Positions 50,548 through 61,594 of a stretch of DNA of 64,000 nucleotides are shown piece by piece (position 1 is the stretch's first letter; every line of letters begins with the position of its first letter). The notes below the pieces were generated by a model. The model saw only the letters and a list, made by a program, of their open reading frames with translations, was not told the origin of the DNA and made no database searches. Position numbers and translations under genes: made by a program. Source of the stretch: Neocallimastix lanati (nom. inval.) (lineage: Eukaryota > Neocallimastigomycota > Neocallimastigomycetes > Neocallimastigales > Neocallimastigaceae); NCBI GenBank assembly GCA_016946835.1, contig JACVTC010000001.1:3324501-3388500 (forward strand), read 5' to 3'.

Positions 50548-50989
50548 TTATTCAATAAAAAAGTTTACTGTTACCTCAAAAAGCTTTACTGATAAAGGTC
50601 CACTTCCAATTAAGTATTCTACTTATGGTGATGATGTTAATCCAGAATTAAGTTGGACTAATGTTCCAGAAGGAACTAAGAGTTTCTGTATTATTAATGT
50701 TGATCCAGATGGTCATGACTGGGTTCACTGGTTAGTTAAAAATATTCCTGCTGATGTTACTAGTGTTCCAGAAAATACAGTTCCAGGTGAAGAAGTTGTT
50801 TCTTCATGGCGTATTAAAAAATACAAAGGTCCAAGACCACCAAGTGGTACTCACAGATACTTTTTCAAGGTTTATGCATTGAAAATCGAAAAAATGGAAG
50901 CTAATAATATTAAAGATTTTTATAAGGAAGCTGAAGCTAATAAGCTTGCTGTAGCTGAAATCTATGGTACTTTTGCCAGTCAAAAATAA
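50548..50989 (+). CDS. PEBP/YbhB-YbcL-like protein, last exon
   Basis: Phosphatidylethanolamine-binding protein family (bacterial YbhB/YbcL, Raf-kinase-inhibitor-like subgroup). The exon begins after a 'tatttag' acceptor and encodes 147 residues ending in TAA: FTVTSKSFTDKGPLPIKY, NPELSW, then the family ligand-pocket signature VDPDGHDWVHWLV and GPRPPSGTHRYFFKVYALK. This covers essentially the whole domain (usual length about 150-160), so only a short first exon carrying the ATG is missing. The acceptor leaves two bases of a codon to come from that exon; candidate short exons upstream (for example at 50240) do not fit the phase, so the start is open. Role in the cell unknown; the family binds phospholipid-like or small anionic ligands and inhibits kinases or proteases. 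Confidence 0.85.
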
Positions 50990-51196
50990 AAATGATTTAA
51001 ATTTAAAAATAATTACTAATAAATAATTAAATTTTGAATTACATATGTAAATAAATACATAAATAAATAAAATATATATTTTGGAAGATATATAAATTTT
51101 AAATATTTGAATTTATTATATGTTAACAAAAAAAAAATACTTATAACTATATCAAAATAAGTATATAAATAAATACAATTATATCAAAATTAAATG

Positions 51197-51239
<43 letters not shown>

Positions 51240-51419
51240 CTATTAAACCATAATTTGTATTTCCGTTACTGAATTTGTTATATTATATTTATATATTAAT
51301 GAAAAAGGAAATTTTATTTTTATTAAAAAAAGAAAAAAAAAAAAAAAAAAATGCATAATTATATTTTTTTTAAAAAAAAGAAAAAAAAAAAAAAAAAAAA
51401 AAGCATAATAGTATAATAA
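50990..51419. other. AT-rich spacer
   Basis: Poly-T/poly-A inverted pair at 51196-51239 and two A-rich runs at 51330-51400. Nothing coding is seen. Confidence 0.5.
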
Positions 51420-51560
51420 TTCTGTTGATATAAAATCTATAGAAATTGAATCTCCTGATAATATTTTCTTTTGGTTTAAGGAAGAGATTAGTAGATAAAC
51501 CACTTTATTTACTTCACCATTGTCACTCCTTTGTTTTATTTTATTAGATATTTGAGAAAA
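51420..51560 (+). mobile_element. LINE 3'-end fragment, distant copy
   Basis: Matches 17630-17760: 'ctgataatattttcttttgg' / 'ctgataataattctcttgat', then 'aaggaagagattagtagata' / 'aaggaagattttagtagata', then the 'cctttgttttattttatta' region. It carries an in-frame stop. About 34 kb from the main LINE copies, so the family is dispersed. Confidence 0.7.
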
Positions 51561-51849
51561 AAAAAATATTTTCAATTCTCATCATAAATACTATAATTAC
51601 TTTAAAATTTTCATTATATTTAAATTTAATCATCTTGTTAACTTTATTTTTTTTCTAAAAATTTTAATTTTGATAATTTTTATTTTAATGAAATTATTTT
51701 TTTTTATACACATATTTTCGTATATTTGTTATTTCAATATATATATATATATTTTTTTTTTAGTTTATAATATAAATATTTCTATACCTTTAAAATTAAT
51801 TAATAACGCAATAGAAGTATATATATACTTTCTTCACAGTCAAAAAAAA

Positions 51850-51883
<34 letters not shown>

Positions 51884-52142
51884 TACAAATTATTATACAA
51901 ATTATTATACAAATTATTATACAAATTATTATACAAATTATTATTAATAATTTTTTGAAATAATGAAATAATGATAACTTTAATTAAATCAAAATTTATA
52001 TTTTGAAAATGTTTGAATTAAAGTTTAGTTTAAATTAATTTATAAATATTATATTACCGTTAATAACAGTAAAATAAATTGTATGGTTAACTCTTTCTTT
52101 AGATTTTTAACCAATAGGAACGTACCTTTCTATTTGGTTTTA

Positions 52143-52174
<32 letters not shown>

Positions 52175-52237
52175 TTTATTTAACATCTACCTATAAAATA
52201 CCAATTTTCTCTTGGATTTTTTTTTTTTTTTTTCTAG
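51561..52237. other. AT-rich spacer with 12-bp tandem repeat
   Basis: At about 51884-51944 a 12-bp unit 'tacaaattatta' is repeated five times. A poly-A run precedes it (51842-51867) and another lies at 52147-52173. No gene is seen. Confidence 0.6.
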
Positions 52238-52332
52238 ATTGGACAAATTAAATGTGAATTGGAATTTGATGTGAAACCTTATTTAGAAAGCAAACTGGTA
52301 TCAGAAGATTGTCTAAAATTGCCTAACATGCC

Positions 52333-52368
<36 letters not shown>

Positions 52369-52920
52369 GGTGAAAATAACAGCATACCTACTTTTTTTAC
52401 ATACTCGATTTTTTTTATGTCCAAAAAAATTGGAATAATTTAGGTAACAATTCATTCAATTTATTGATGAAATTTTTTATTAATTTTTTTTTTTTTTTTT
52501 TTCCTATTGTTCATAAGAAATCATTGACTATTCCTGATGATAATAAGTTAAGATTTTGATGATAATATCAATTTTCTTTTTTTTTTTTTTTTTTATGTAC
52601 TATGCCTCATATATTAAATTTCCGTCAAGCTTGGCCGAAATGTAGTATATGAAATCTTATAAAGATCGGTTTTGGGAGGGGGAAAAAAAAAAAAAGGTGT
52701 TTTATTAATAATATTGTATTTTTCAATCCCCTTCAAGAGAATCTTTTTTTTTTTTTTTTTTTTTTTTTTTTCACGATTTCATATTTTGTAGGACTTGCGG
52801 AATTTCTTACTAATATTATGCCTATGACTATGATTACTTTGTATACCATTAGACCGTCCGTTGTTATAAGTGTCGATATTGAAAAGATAAGGCTAAGAAG
52901 AAATTCCTGATATAGATTCG
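52238..52920 (+). pseudogene. Unidentified coding-like fragments split by poly-T
   Basis: After a 'tttctag' acceptor-like site the plus strand reads IGQIKCELEFDVKPYLESKL then VSEDCLKLPNMP, and ends in a poly-T run (52333-52363). Another fragment at about 52793-52908 reads GLAEFLTNIMPMTMITLYTI then RPSVVISVDIEKIRLRR before a stop. Sequence complexity and G+C are above the surroundings. Probably remains of one gene or transposon broken by T-tract insertions; family not recognised. Confidence 0.4.
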
Positions 52921-53242
52921 AAATGTTATTTATTAATAAGTATTATTAAATAAAGTTTATTTCCTAGTCTAAATATATATGTATATATATATATACTGTT
53001 AATTTTGATATATATTATATATACTGTTAATTTTAATATATATACATATATATTTAAAAAAAAAAAAAAAAGTACAAAATTTACATTAATTTTAATACTT
53101 TAAGAAGTTCTATATCATATATAAAAAACTTCTATCAACTAACATAAATGCAACTTAAATAAAAAATTAATGAACTTCTATTCTATTATATAAATATTAT
53201 TTATATCATTTTATATTAATATTATTTTATTTTTGTAATATA

Positions 53243-53500
53243 TGCCAGTACACTCAACGGCAATAGGACACTACTAAATAATATTGTATTAATTATATTA
53301 TAAATTCAATAATATTATATTTATTTATTTATTTATTAATTATTTTATATATTAACTTTCAACTCAGAATAAATTAATATTTTAACATTAATTATATATA
53401 TAAATTTTATTTACATATTAATACAAAAAATTATAATGATATTATAATTTACAATATTTTGACAATAAACTTAAAATAACAATCTCCTACATTATTCATT
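53243..53500 (-). repeat. Degenerate 3' LTR of the Copia element
   Basis: Shares 'actcaac' near its left end and 'ataaattttatttacat' plus 'ttttgacaataaact' further in with 56737-56890. Boundaries approximate. Confidence 0.55.
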
Positions 53501-53503
53501 ATA

Positions 53504-53534
<31 letters not shown>

Positions 53535-53564
53535 TTTTAATTTTACTTTATATTGAAAATTGAA

Positions 53565-54010
53565 TCTGTATATTTTTTCACTTTTATACCTGGAATACTT
53601 TTAGTTAATAGATCAGAAAACCTATTTTCAGTATTTATATATATTACAATATAATTTTATTGTTTTTAATGTCTTCTTGAATGAATTTGTATTGAGTATC
53701 TATGTGTTTATTTTTACCTTTAGAATTTGTATCAACCATAATTTTTTATTTTTATTCTTTTATTTATTTTTTCCTTTAATAAATTTCGAGACCACATTCC
53801 TTTCATATTACATTCAGTTAAACTTACATTTTCCACTTTGGCAGTTGATAATGTTACTATTTTTTTGTAATTGAAATTTCCATGAGATTGGACCGTCATC
53901 TAATATAAATATATACCCACTACTAGATCTTCTAGTTTTTTCATGGTTAGCAAAATTTGAATCTGAATAACTCATAAAATTACTATTTTTATTATAATAA
54001 ATAAAGATTT
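53565..54010 (-). pseudogene. Copia RNase H and pol C-terminus
   Basis: The minus strand reads MSYSDSNFANHEKTRRSSSG then YIFILDDGPISWK, the classical Copia RNase H segment. The expected ALSSTEAEY-type block has decayed to INCQSGKCKF. Further on it reads DTQYKFIQEDIKNNKI and, in shifted frames, an ADIFTK-like end. Frameshifts and stops are present. Confidence 0.88.
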
Positions 54011-54369
54011 TATTTTTTTTTTTTTTTTTGTTCTTTTTAAGCACTGTAAAAATTTGTATTAAAGTTTGGTAATCAACCACAGTAGGATCTTCACAAATTC
54101 AGGTTGTCTGATTTACTGCAAAAGTTATATCAGGTTTTGATTTAATTGTAATATATAATAATGTACCAAGTAATGATTTATACTCTTTTTACATTTACTG
54201 GGTAATGAATTTTTCTTGTTCTTTTATATTTACTTTCCTACATGGAATATTAATTACTCTTGTTTTATTCATATTATATTTATTGTTTATTTTATCAATA
54301 TAATCAATTTGATTTATTTTTTATCCTTTTTTTTTTTTGTGTTTTATAAATATTGATTTCAATTAGCTA

Positions 54370-54484
54370 CTGCTGCTACAGTAAGGTAAGTCCAAGACCA
54401 TTAGCCTGTAATTGTTGGAGAATATGTTTCTATAAAATCTTCATTTGGAACTTGTTGAAAGTCATGAGTAATAAGTCTTGCTTT

Positions 54485-54485
<1 letters not shown>
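54370..54485 (-). pseudogene. Copia reverse transcriptase N-terminal remnant
   Basis: The minus strand reads ARLITHDFQQVPNEDFIETY then SPTITG and a stop, equivalent to the KARLVAxGFxQ...YxETF/YSPTV start of Copia RT. The YVDD catalytic part is not seen between here and the RNase H, so most of RT is missing. Confidence 0.82.
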
Positions 54486-54517
<32 letters not shown>

Positions 54518-55287
54518 TTTTTTTGTAAATATCCATTTATATCAATGATATGAACATTTTTCTTTGGGAATATTATTAACTAATTTCATAATTTTATTGT
54601 CATATAGATTTGGAAAATTCTTCTTTAATAGTAATTTCATTCTTTAATATCTGTTGAATTAAGGGCTTGAGAATATGGTACATATATATTAATTTCAATA
54701 TTTTTATACTTTTTTATTATTATTTTCCAATTCTAATGTTCTTTGTATAAGAGGTTTATCATCTGAATCACGAGGATAATCGTTATCATGGATTATGTTT
54801 CTTTTTCTTATAAAATTATAATTATTATAATTATTAATTTTATAACTATTTTGCTTATTATTACTATTAATATTTTTATTCATGATTATAAATATTATTT
54901 TTAATATCAATATTATTATTATTGTTGTTGTTACTATTGCTATTTATACTCAATTTATTATTTCCATTTATCCTATTATTATTATTTTAGTGATTCTTTT
55001 CATTGTGAAATATTTTCATTTAAATAATTATTTTGAAAATTTGGAATTTTATTTTTGATTGTTATTATTGTCATTGTCATTGTTAGAATTAGTTTATAAT
55101 TATCATTGTTAGAATTTAGATCAGAATTTTCCCTCTCAATTCATAAATCATTAAAATTAATAATTGAGTCAGAAAAATTCCTTTATAGATGTCAACGCAT
55201 TCAATGGTGCCTAAATCACCATTTGGATATATAATATTTTTTTTTTTTTTAAAAAAATTATTTATACTTTTTTTTAAATTTTTATAA

Positions 55288-55345
55288 CCGCTGGTTAAAG
55301 TTGATGCCTATACTACTATCGAAAATCCAATGTATTGAATTTTTG
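55288..55345 (-). pseudogene. Copia aspartic protease scrap
   Basis: The minus strand reads SIHWIFDSSIGINFN, matching the W-I-x-D-S-G-A-S site of Copia proteases; the Gly is Ser here (DSS at 55312-55320), so the active site is lost. Confidence 0.65.
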
Positions 55346-55600
55346 TTATTGATATTTATACATGATTACAATTACTGATGACAGAAATGTTTCAAAAAAA
55401 AAATATATATATATATATGTTCCGTCATTATTTATATCATTTGAATCTATAGTTTTTATTGCCTTCTTTACGATTGTCATTTTTTATACAATGTCAGTAT
55501 GATACTTATTTTTATAATGATTTTTTGAATTTGAATACTTTATAATTTTATATTGATTTTACTTATTATTATTGTTATCTTCTTCCTTCAGAAGGTTAAA

Positions 55601-55651
55601 TTTACATTGATCTGTTGAGTGGCTTTTTGTCTTGCAGTTATGACAATAACA
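55601..55651 (-). pseudogene. Gag CCHC zinc knuckle
   Basis: The minus strand reads CHNCKTKSHSTDQC, an exact Cys-x2-Cys-x4-His-x4-Cys knuckle, placed between gag-like and protease-like sequence as in Copia elements. Confidence 0.85.
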
Positions 55652-56444
55652 GTGTCTACTTTCTCTAAATGTTGGTTTAATTAAAAGTCCTAACATTTTC
55701 TTGCTTTTTTTTTTTTTAATTTATACTATTAACACATTAATAATATTTATTTGAAGACTTTAATATATATATGTGCCGTTTTAAAAAAATCGTGTCTTTT
55801 ATATAATTCCACTACCAGTTCATTAAAAGTATTGAAATAATAAAAGATGGGGAGTTGATACCAATTTTATATAATTCATGGATAAAGTATTGTAATTTTG
55901 TTTCTTTATCTAATGGTGTTTTATATAATTTTTCACTTTCATATTGATGTTGATCAAATAAATTATTTAAATCATTTATATATTGTAAATAATCGTTGTT
56001 AATAATTAAGTTACTTTTTTTTAATTTATGCGAATTGAGTAAGGCTTGTCCTGATTGATAGAAACGATTCTTATAGTTTTTATACCAATTGGAAAGATGC
56101 TTTATATCCTATTAAATAATCTTTGGATGATTCATTAAGACGGTTTATAATTATCGTTGTACCATTTTATTAGATTTTATTTGTTCCAATGATATATCTA
56201 TGTTTTTGATATTTTTATCATGATTAAGAGTGATTGAATACCTTCTCAGAGGTTCATACAAAGATAAAAATTTTTCTTTATTAAGTTTGAAATTTTTAAT
56301 TTCAAATACAGATTTATTGATATTTCCAAAATAATGAAATATTTTTTTTTTATAATTATAATTACATTTTTGTCTTCTGAAGCACTTTTTTCGAAAGAGA
56401 TAGATTTATTATCCTTGTTTTCAATAGAAATAGATAAATTTGAA

Positions 56445-56571
56445 CTCTCCGCGCCGAGAATGCTTTGACGAGGATGCTGACAAAGAACAAGAGAACTGAA
56501 ACCTCGGCTCCTGTCATCACATCTTCTTCGGCTGCTGCTGCATCGTCTGCTGAGGAACACGTACGGCAAAT
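56445..56571. other. GC-rich patch inside the Copia relic
   Basis: About 125 bp with roughly half G+C, in DNA that is otherwise strongly AT. On the plus strand a continuous frame reads LRAENALTRMLTKNKRTETS then APVITSSSAAAASSAEEHVR with Ala GCT/GCA and CG dinucleotides unlike any other gene here; the minus strand is Arg/Ser-rich. It ends sharply at a poly-T run. Foreign insertion, a fragment of another retroelement's gag, or an assembly artefact are all possible. Confidence 0.6.
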
Positions 56572-56736
56572 CTTTTTTTTTTTTTTTTCAGCTAATTTTA
56601 TAATATATTAATTTCAAATATAAAAATTTTTAATAATATAATATATTAATTTTAAATTTAAAAAATTTTAATAATTATTAATTTTAAATATAAATAAAAA
56701 TTTAATGTCATTTAAAAAATTTTTTTTGTATCAATC

Positions 56737-56890
56737 TGTTAGGGTTAGTATACTCAACAGTAATATGCTATTTTTTATTTTTAAATTTAGTATCTTTACT
56801 TTAACTGTATATAAATTTTATTTACATTATTAATATATAAAATTATAATTATATCATAATGTACAGTGTTTTGACTATAAACTTTTATGC
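56737..56890 (-). repeat. Degenerate 5' LTR of the Copia element
   Basis: Begins TGTTAGGGTTAGTATACTCA on the plus strand and shares its later part with 53380-53480. Shorter than the other LTR; ends approximate. Confidence 0.5.
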
Positions 56891-58329
56891 ATTTTATATT
56901 ATTTTATTATAAATCATTTTATTTTATTATATATAATTTTATTTTTATTTTATTTTATTTTTTTTTTTTATATTTTATTTTAATCTTTATATTAAAAGTT
57001 TAAAAAGTAATTTATACAAATATAATATAATTTATTAATTAATAAAAAAGAAAATAAAAATAAAAATAATAAAGAAGTATTAATAAAAATTATATATATA
57101 ATATTTAAGATAATATTTAAAAAAAAATAAAAAAGTATCGCTTATTATTCTAGTATAGATGTGAAAGTTTAAAATGTAATTCATTTAATTTATAAAAATA
57201 TATAATAAAATTAAATAAACTTTAATAATTTTAAATTTATCAGGTATTATTAAAAAATATTATTTTTAGAATAATCAATTTATTTTTATGGTTAAAATAA
57301 TATCATTAAATATTTTTAACCCTTTTCACAATAAAATATAAATAAATAATAAATAATAAATAATAAATAATAAATAATAAATAATAAATAATAAATAATA
57401 AATAATAAATAATGAATTAAACATAAAAAATAAAAAATAAATAATAAATAATAAATAATGAATAAATAATAAAACATAAAAAATAAAAAATAAATAATAA
57501 ATAATAAATTATGAATAAATAATAAAACATAAAAAATAAATAATAAATAAATAAAACTAAGTATTTATATGTATATAAAAAAAAAGGAATGTAATAGTAC
57601 CAAAGATAGATCTTTAATATTTTATAAAAAAGTTTAATAAAAAGTTTGAAAAACATAAAGTTTATAAAATAATAATATAATATTTAAATATGAAACCAAA
57701 AAAAAAAAAAAAAAAAGGAGAAAACTTATTGAATGAAAAGTTAAAAAAAAAACTCATAAAATTAGATAATATAATAAATCGTTTCATTTTATAATAACAT
57801 AAATTCTTATCCTTTTTTTTGTTTTAATTTTTTTTTTTTTGGATTTGTTAAATTTTTATATTTTTTAATTATTTTAATAGTTCCACAAATAAACTAATTT
57901 AAATTTAGTTGCATAATACTATATTCAAAATTTTTTAATTAATTTTTTTTTTTTTTTTTTTTTATTTGTAAAAAAAAAATTTATTTGTTTTATATATATT
58001 TTATATTTTATATAATAAGATGAACTAATCAAAATGTCATAATCTTTAATGATGTAACACAAAATAAAAATCTCAATAATTTTAATAATTATATTACAAA
58101 ATTAATAATTTAAAAATTAATCAAACTTTAAATAATAATAAGATAAAAATTGTGATACGAATAATATTATTGATTCTTTATAATTTATATTATACATTTT
58201 ATAATTTATAAATCTTAACTTTTTTATAATAACAAAAACACAAGAAATAATTACCAAAAAAAGTTTTTTTTTTATTCTATTTTATTTTATTCTTTTTTGA
58301 CATTATTTTTTTTTATTTAAACTAAACAT
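56891..58329. other. AT-rich spacer with (TAAATAA)n runs
   Basis: Heptamer repeat at about 57345-57545, partly interspersed with 'acataaaaaataaaaaataa' blocks, plus poly-A near 57698 and poly-T near 57943. ORFs here (for example the Tyr/Phe-rich one on the minus strand) are repeat artefacts. Confidence 0.6.
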
Positions 58330-58577
58330 GTGTATTATTAATATCTCTATCATCTATCAACATCACTTTAGACAAGATTAATAAAAGATTTTCTCCAACA
58401 GTACTAGTTAATATTGGGAGTCTTTGTTAGTATTCTCTGTTATCGAGGTTACTAATTTTCTCACAGATGAATTTATCTTTTTTAATAATCTTTACTTATA
58501 GAATGTTTTACCTTAAAAAAATATTTTCTGGGAAAACGTATGAACTTTGATATTAGAAGGATTAATCCAGAAGGCTT
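58330..58577 (-). pseudogene. Unidentified coding relic with two stops
   Basis: The minus strand reads AFWINPSNIKVHTFSQKIFF, a stop and shifted frame, then DKFICEKISNLDNREY, a stop, QRLPILTSTVGENLLLILSK and VMLIDDRDINN. It has normal amino-acid composition and local G+C rise, so it was once coding. No start, no family recognised. Confidence 0.5.
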
Positions 58578-59523
58578 AGTTCATTAAAAAATTGTTAATA
58601 AAATCATTAATAGTGAAAGAAATTGTAATTGAAAAAATTTTTTTTCTAATAGAAAAAGAAATTAATGAAATTAACAATAAACAATAATATAAAAGAAAAT
58701 GATTGTGAAATAATTTATGAAAAAGAAAATAATTAATATAATGTTTAAAAAAAAAAAGAACATTTTAATGTGAATAAAAATTATTATTAATATAGTAATA
58801 AAACATATAATAAAAAAAAATAATAATAATAATATTATGGAAATAAATAAAATAAATAAAACAAAAATAATAATAATATTAATAATAATAATTAATATTA
58901 ATATATTAATAATATGGATATAAATAAAGTAATTAATATAATAAGAATAAATTTTAAAAACTTTAATAAATTATATTTTATTAAATTAATTAATGTAGAT
59001 TATAAACTGTTATATTATTTGTTAACAAATATTTTACTAAATAATAATCCACAAAAATTTTTTATATATTTTTTATATTTTTTATATTTTTTATATGTTA
59101 AATTAATGATATGTGTATAATTAATATAGATAATATATTAAAATTTGTTAATAGCAATAAAATAGCAATAAAATAGCAATAATAATAATAAAATTAATTT
59201 TTATTATTTTTATTATTATTTAAAAAAATATAACAAAAATTGCGGGAGAACTATGAAAAATTTTTATTTGTAAAAATAATGAAAATAATAAAAATTAATT
59301 TGTAAAATCCAAAAATTAAAATTAAAATTAATGATGACAATAATATTAATTTGAAAAATTAAAAAAAAAAAAAAAAATTAATGTTACTAATAATATTAAT
59401 AATAAAAGCTTGAATATAAAATGTTTTCAATGCATTAGATTAAAATAATAATATATGTGATAATATATTTGAAATAAAAAAATGGTAAAGAGTTCTTTTT
59501 TATATTTTCACTTCTTTATTTAC

Positions 59524-59554
<31 letters not shown>

Positions 59555-60063
59555 AGTTTAGAAAAATTAAATAAATAGAATATTAATTTATTAAATAACA
59601 TAAAAGGAAAAAAGGAAATTGGAGATAAAAATAAATAAAATAGAAATTTATAACTATATTTACAAAAGCAAGTGCAGTAAATAGTTTATAAGAAATAATA
59701 ATAATATGATAAATAAAGTAAAGAAGTAAGAACAAAATAATATGATAAAAAAAAAAAAGTGAATACATGTATCTTTTATTTAAGTATTAAGAAATAATAT
59801 TTCATAAATATAATTAATTTTGTATCTATATTATTAGAATTAGAATTAGAATAGTAAACTTTGATTAAAAATATTTAATAAAAATAAATTTAATATAAAT
59901 AAGATTTAAAACCATATTTTGTTCCGTACATATATATATCACAAATTTGAAACGAATAATTATATTATTTTTTGTTATTATAAATTTTCTTTCGTCTAAT
60001 TTTAATAATATGTAGTTTTATATTTCTTTTGTAATTTAACAAATAAACAAACAAACAAACAAA

Positions 60064-60106
<43 letters not shown>

Positions 60107-61401
60107 AAAAATAAACAGAAATTTCAATTTTTTTTATTATTGTTATTTTGAAATATAGAAGATTCTAATAATCCTATATTCTTTTTTTTTTTTAGATAAA
60201 TAATAATGTGGTTATTTTTATTTTTATTAGAAATAAGAGAATAGAAAATAAATAATTAAAGAAAAAAAAAAAAACAAAGTTTTTATTTATATCATTATAT
60301 TAAAGAAAAAAAAAAAAAGTATTTCTATATATTATAATATTGAACATCACTTTTTAAAAGAATTATAAATTAACAATATTTTTATGATTTTATTATTATA
60401 TCAGTATTAGTAATAATTACAAACTTTAAATTTTAAATATTTTTTTTAAAATATGATAATAATTTAAATTTATTATTATTATTATTTTTTATTTTTTATT
60501 ATTTTATTTATTATTATTATTGTTATTATTTTTTTTTTTGGTATACGCAAGTGGAAAGAATTGATAAATTAAATTATATATTATATAAATATATTAAAAT
60601 CTATATTAAATTTTTTAATAAATAAAGTTTTAGTAATAATTATTCAATAAATCTTAATTAATAAAGTTTTTTAGTTTCCTCATGCAATATATTAGAAAAA
60701 GTATTCTTTCCATGATTTTTAAATTGATGAAAACTTTAATATTATAAATTTATAAAATTTTATTTTATTTATTCTTATTCAGAAAAAAAAAAAAAAAAAG
60801 AAAAACAAAACAAACAAAAAAAAACAATATTGTTTTATATTTATGATATAATATTACTAATTCTTTAATAATAAACTTCTTTTTTTTTTTTTTTTTTGAA
60901 CAAAAATAAAAAAATCATGTTAAATATTGATACTAGAATAGTTTTTATTGCTAAATCTTTATATTCAGTAAGATTGTTTAAGCATTTTTAATTTTTTTTT
61001 ATTTAATTAAAATTAATATATTATTCATATAATTCAAAAAATAACCAAAAAAGTTATTATTATCATTATTATTTTTTTTAATTTAATTAATTTATTATTG
61101 ATATTAAAAATTCCAAGAGTCATTTTTTAATAAAATATATTAATCATAATGATAATCAATATAATAATAGTAATTATTATCATTGTCATTATTAATTAAT
61201 TACTTATTAAAAACTATAAAAAGATATAATTTCAGCTACTTTATTTTATCTTTTTTTTTTTTTTATATTATTTATCATTTCTTTTTTGTTTTTTTGTTGT
61301 TTATTTATTTTTTTTTTTCTGAATATTTAATATTATATAATAAAAATAAATTATTTCTATTTTAAAATTTGTAAAAATAGTAATAATAATAAAATCAGAA
61401 A

Positions 61402-61458
<57 letters not shown>

Positions 61459-61594
61459 AAAATACAAAAAATAAAAAATAAAAAAATAAAAAATAAAAAA
61501 TAAAAAATAATTAAATTATAAATATAAATTTAATTATGAAATTATTATTAATATATTAATTATTAAATGCTGAAATATATTAATAAATATAAAA
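58578..61594. other. 3-kb AT-rich region before the second DUF4832 gene
   Basis: (AAAT)n at about 60048-60107 and 61407-61459, poly-T near 59525-59547 and 60881-60897, poly-A near 60783. From about 60600 it is related to 41380-42550 upstream of the first DUF4832 gene (for example 'aataaagttttagtaat', 'atcttaatta', 'ataatttcagctact'), so this stretch is the diverged promoter region of the duplicate. No separate gene is recognised. Confidence 0.6.

Larger units (their letters stand above)
53243..56890 (-). mobile_element. Decayed Ty1/Copia-type LTR retrotransposon
   Basis: On the minus strand, from right to left: gag-like sequence (about 56200-55840), a CCHC zinc knuckle (55651-55601), a protease scrap (about 55345-55288), reverse transcriptase start (about 54485-54370) and RNase H to the pol end (about 54010-53565). 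PR before RT and RNase H, with the TRRSSSGY RNase H signature, identifies Copia. Similar non-coding ends flank it (53243 and 56737; both have 'actcaac' near the start and 'attttgaca(a/c)taaact'-like ends), read as degraded LTRs. The integrase core is not recognisable, so it is deleted or very decayed. Numerous stops. Confidence 0.82.

Noticed and set aside
54704-54910. 68-residue Asn/Lys-rich minus-strand ORF as a separate gene
   Set aside because: Falls between protease and RT scraps of the Copia relic; most likely the low-complexity linker of its pol.
56246-56569. 107-residue minus-strand ORF with Arg/Ser-rich start
   Set aside because: The start lies in the GC-rich patch and the rest in decayed gag sequence; the join looks accidental.
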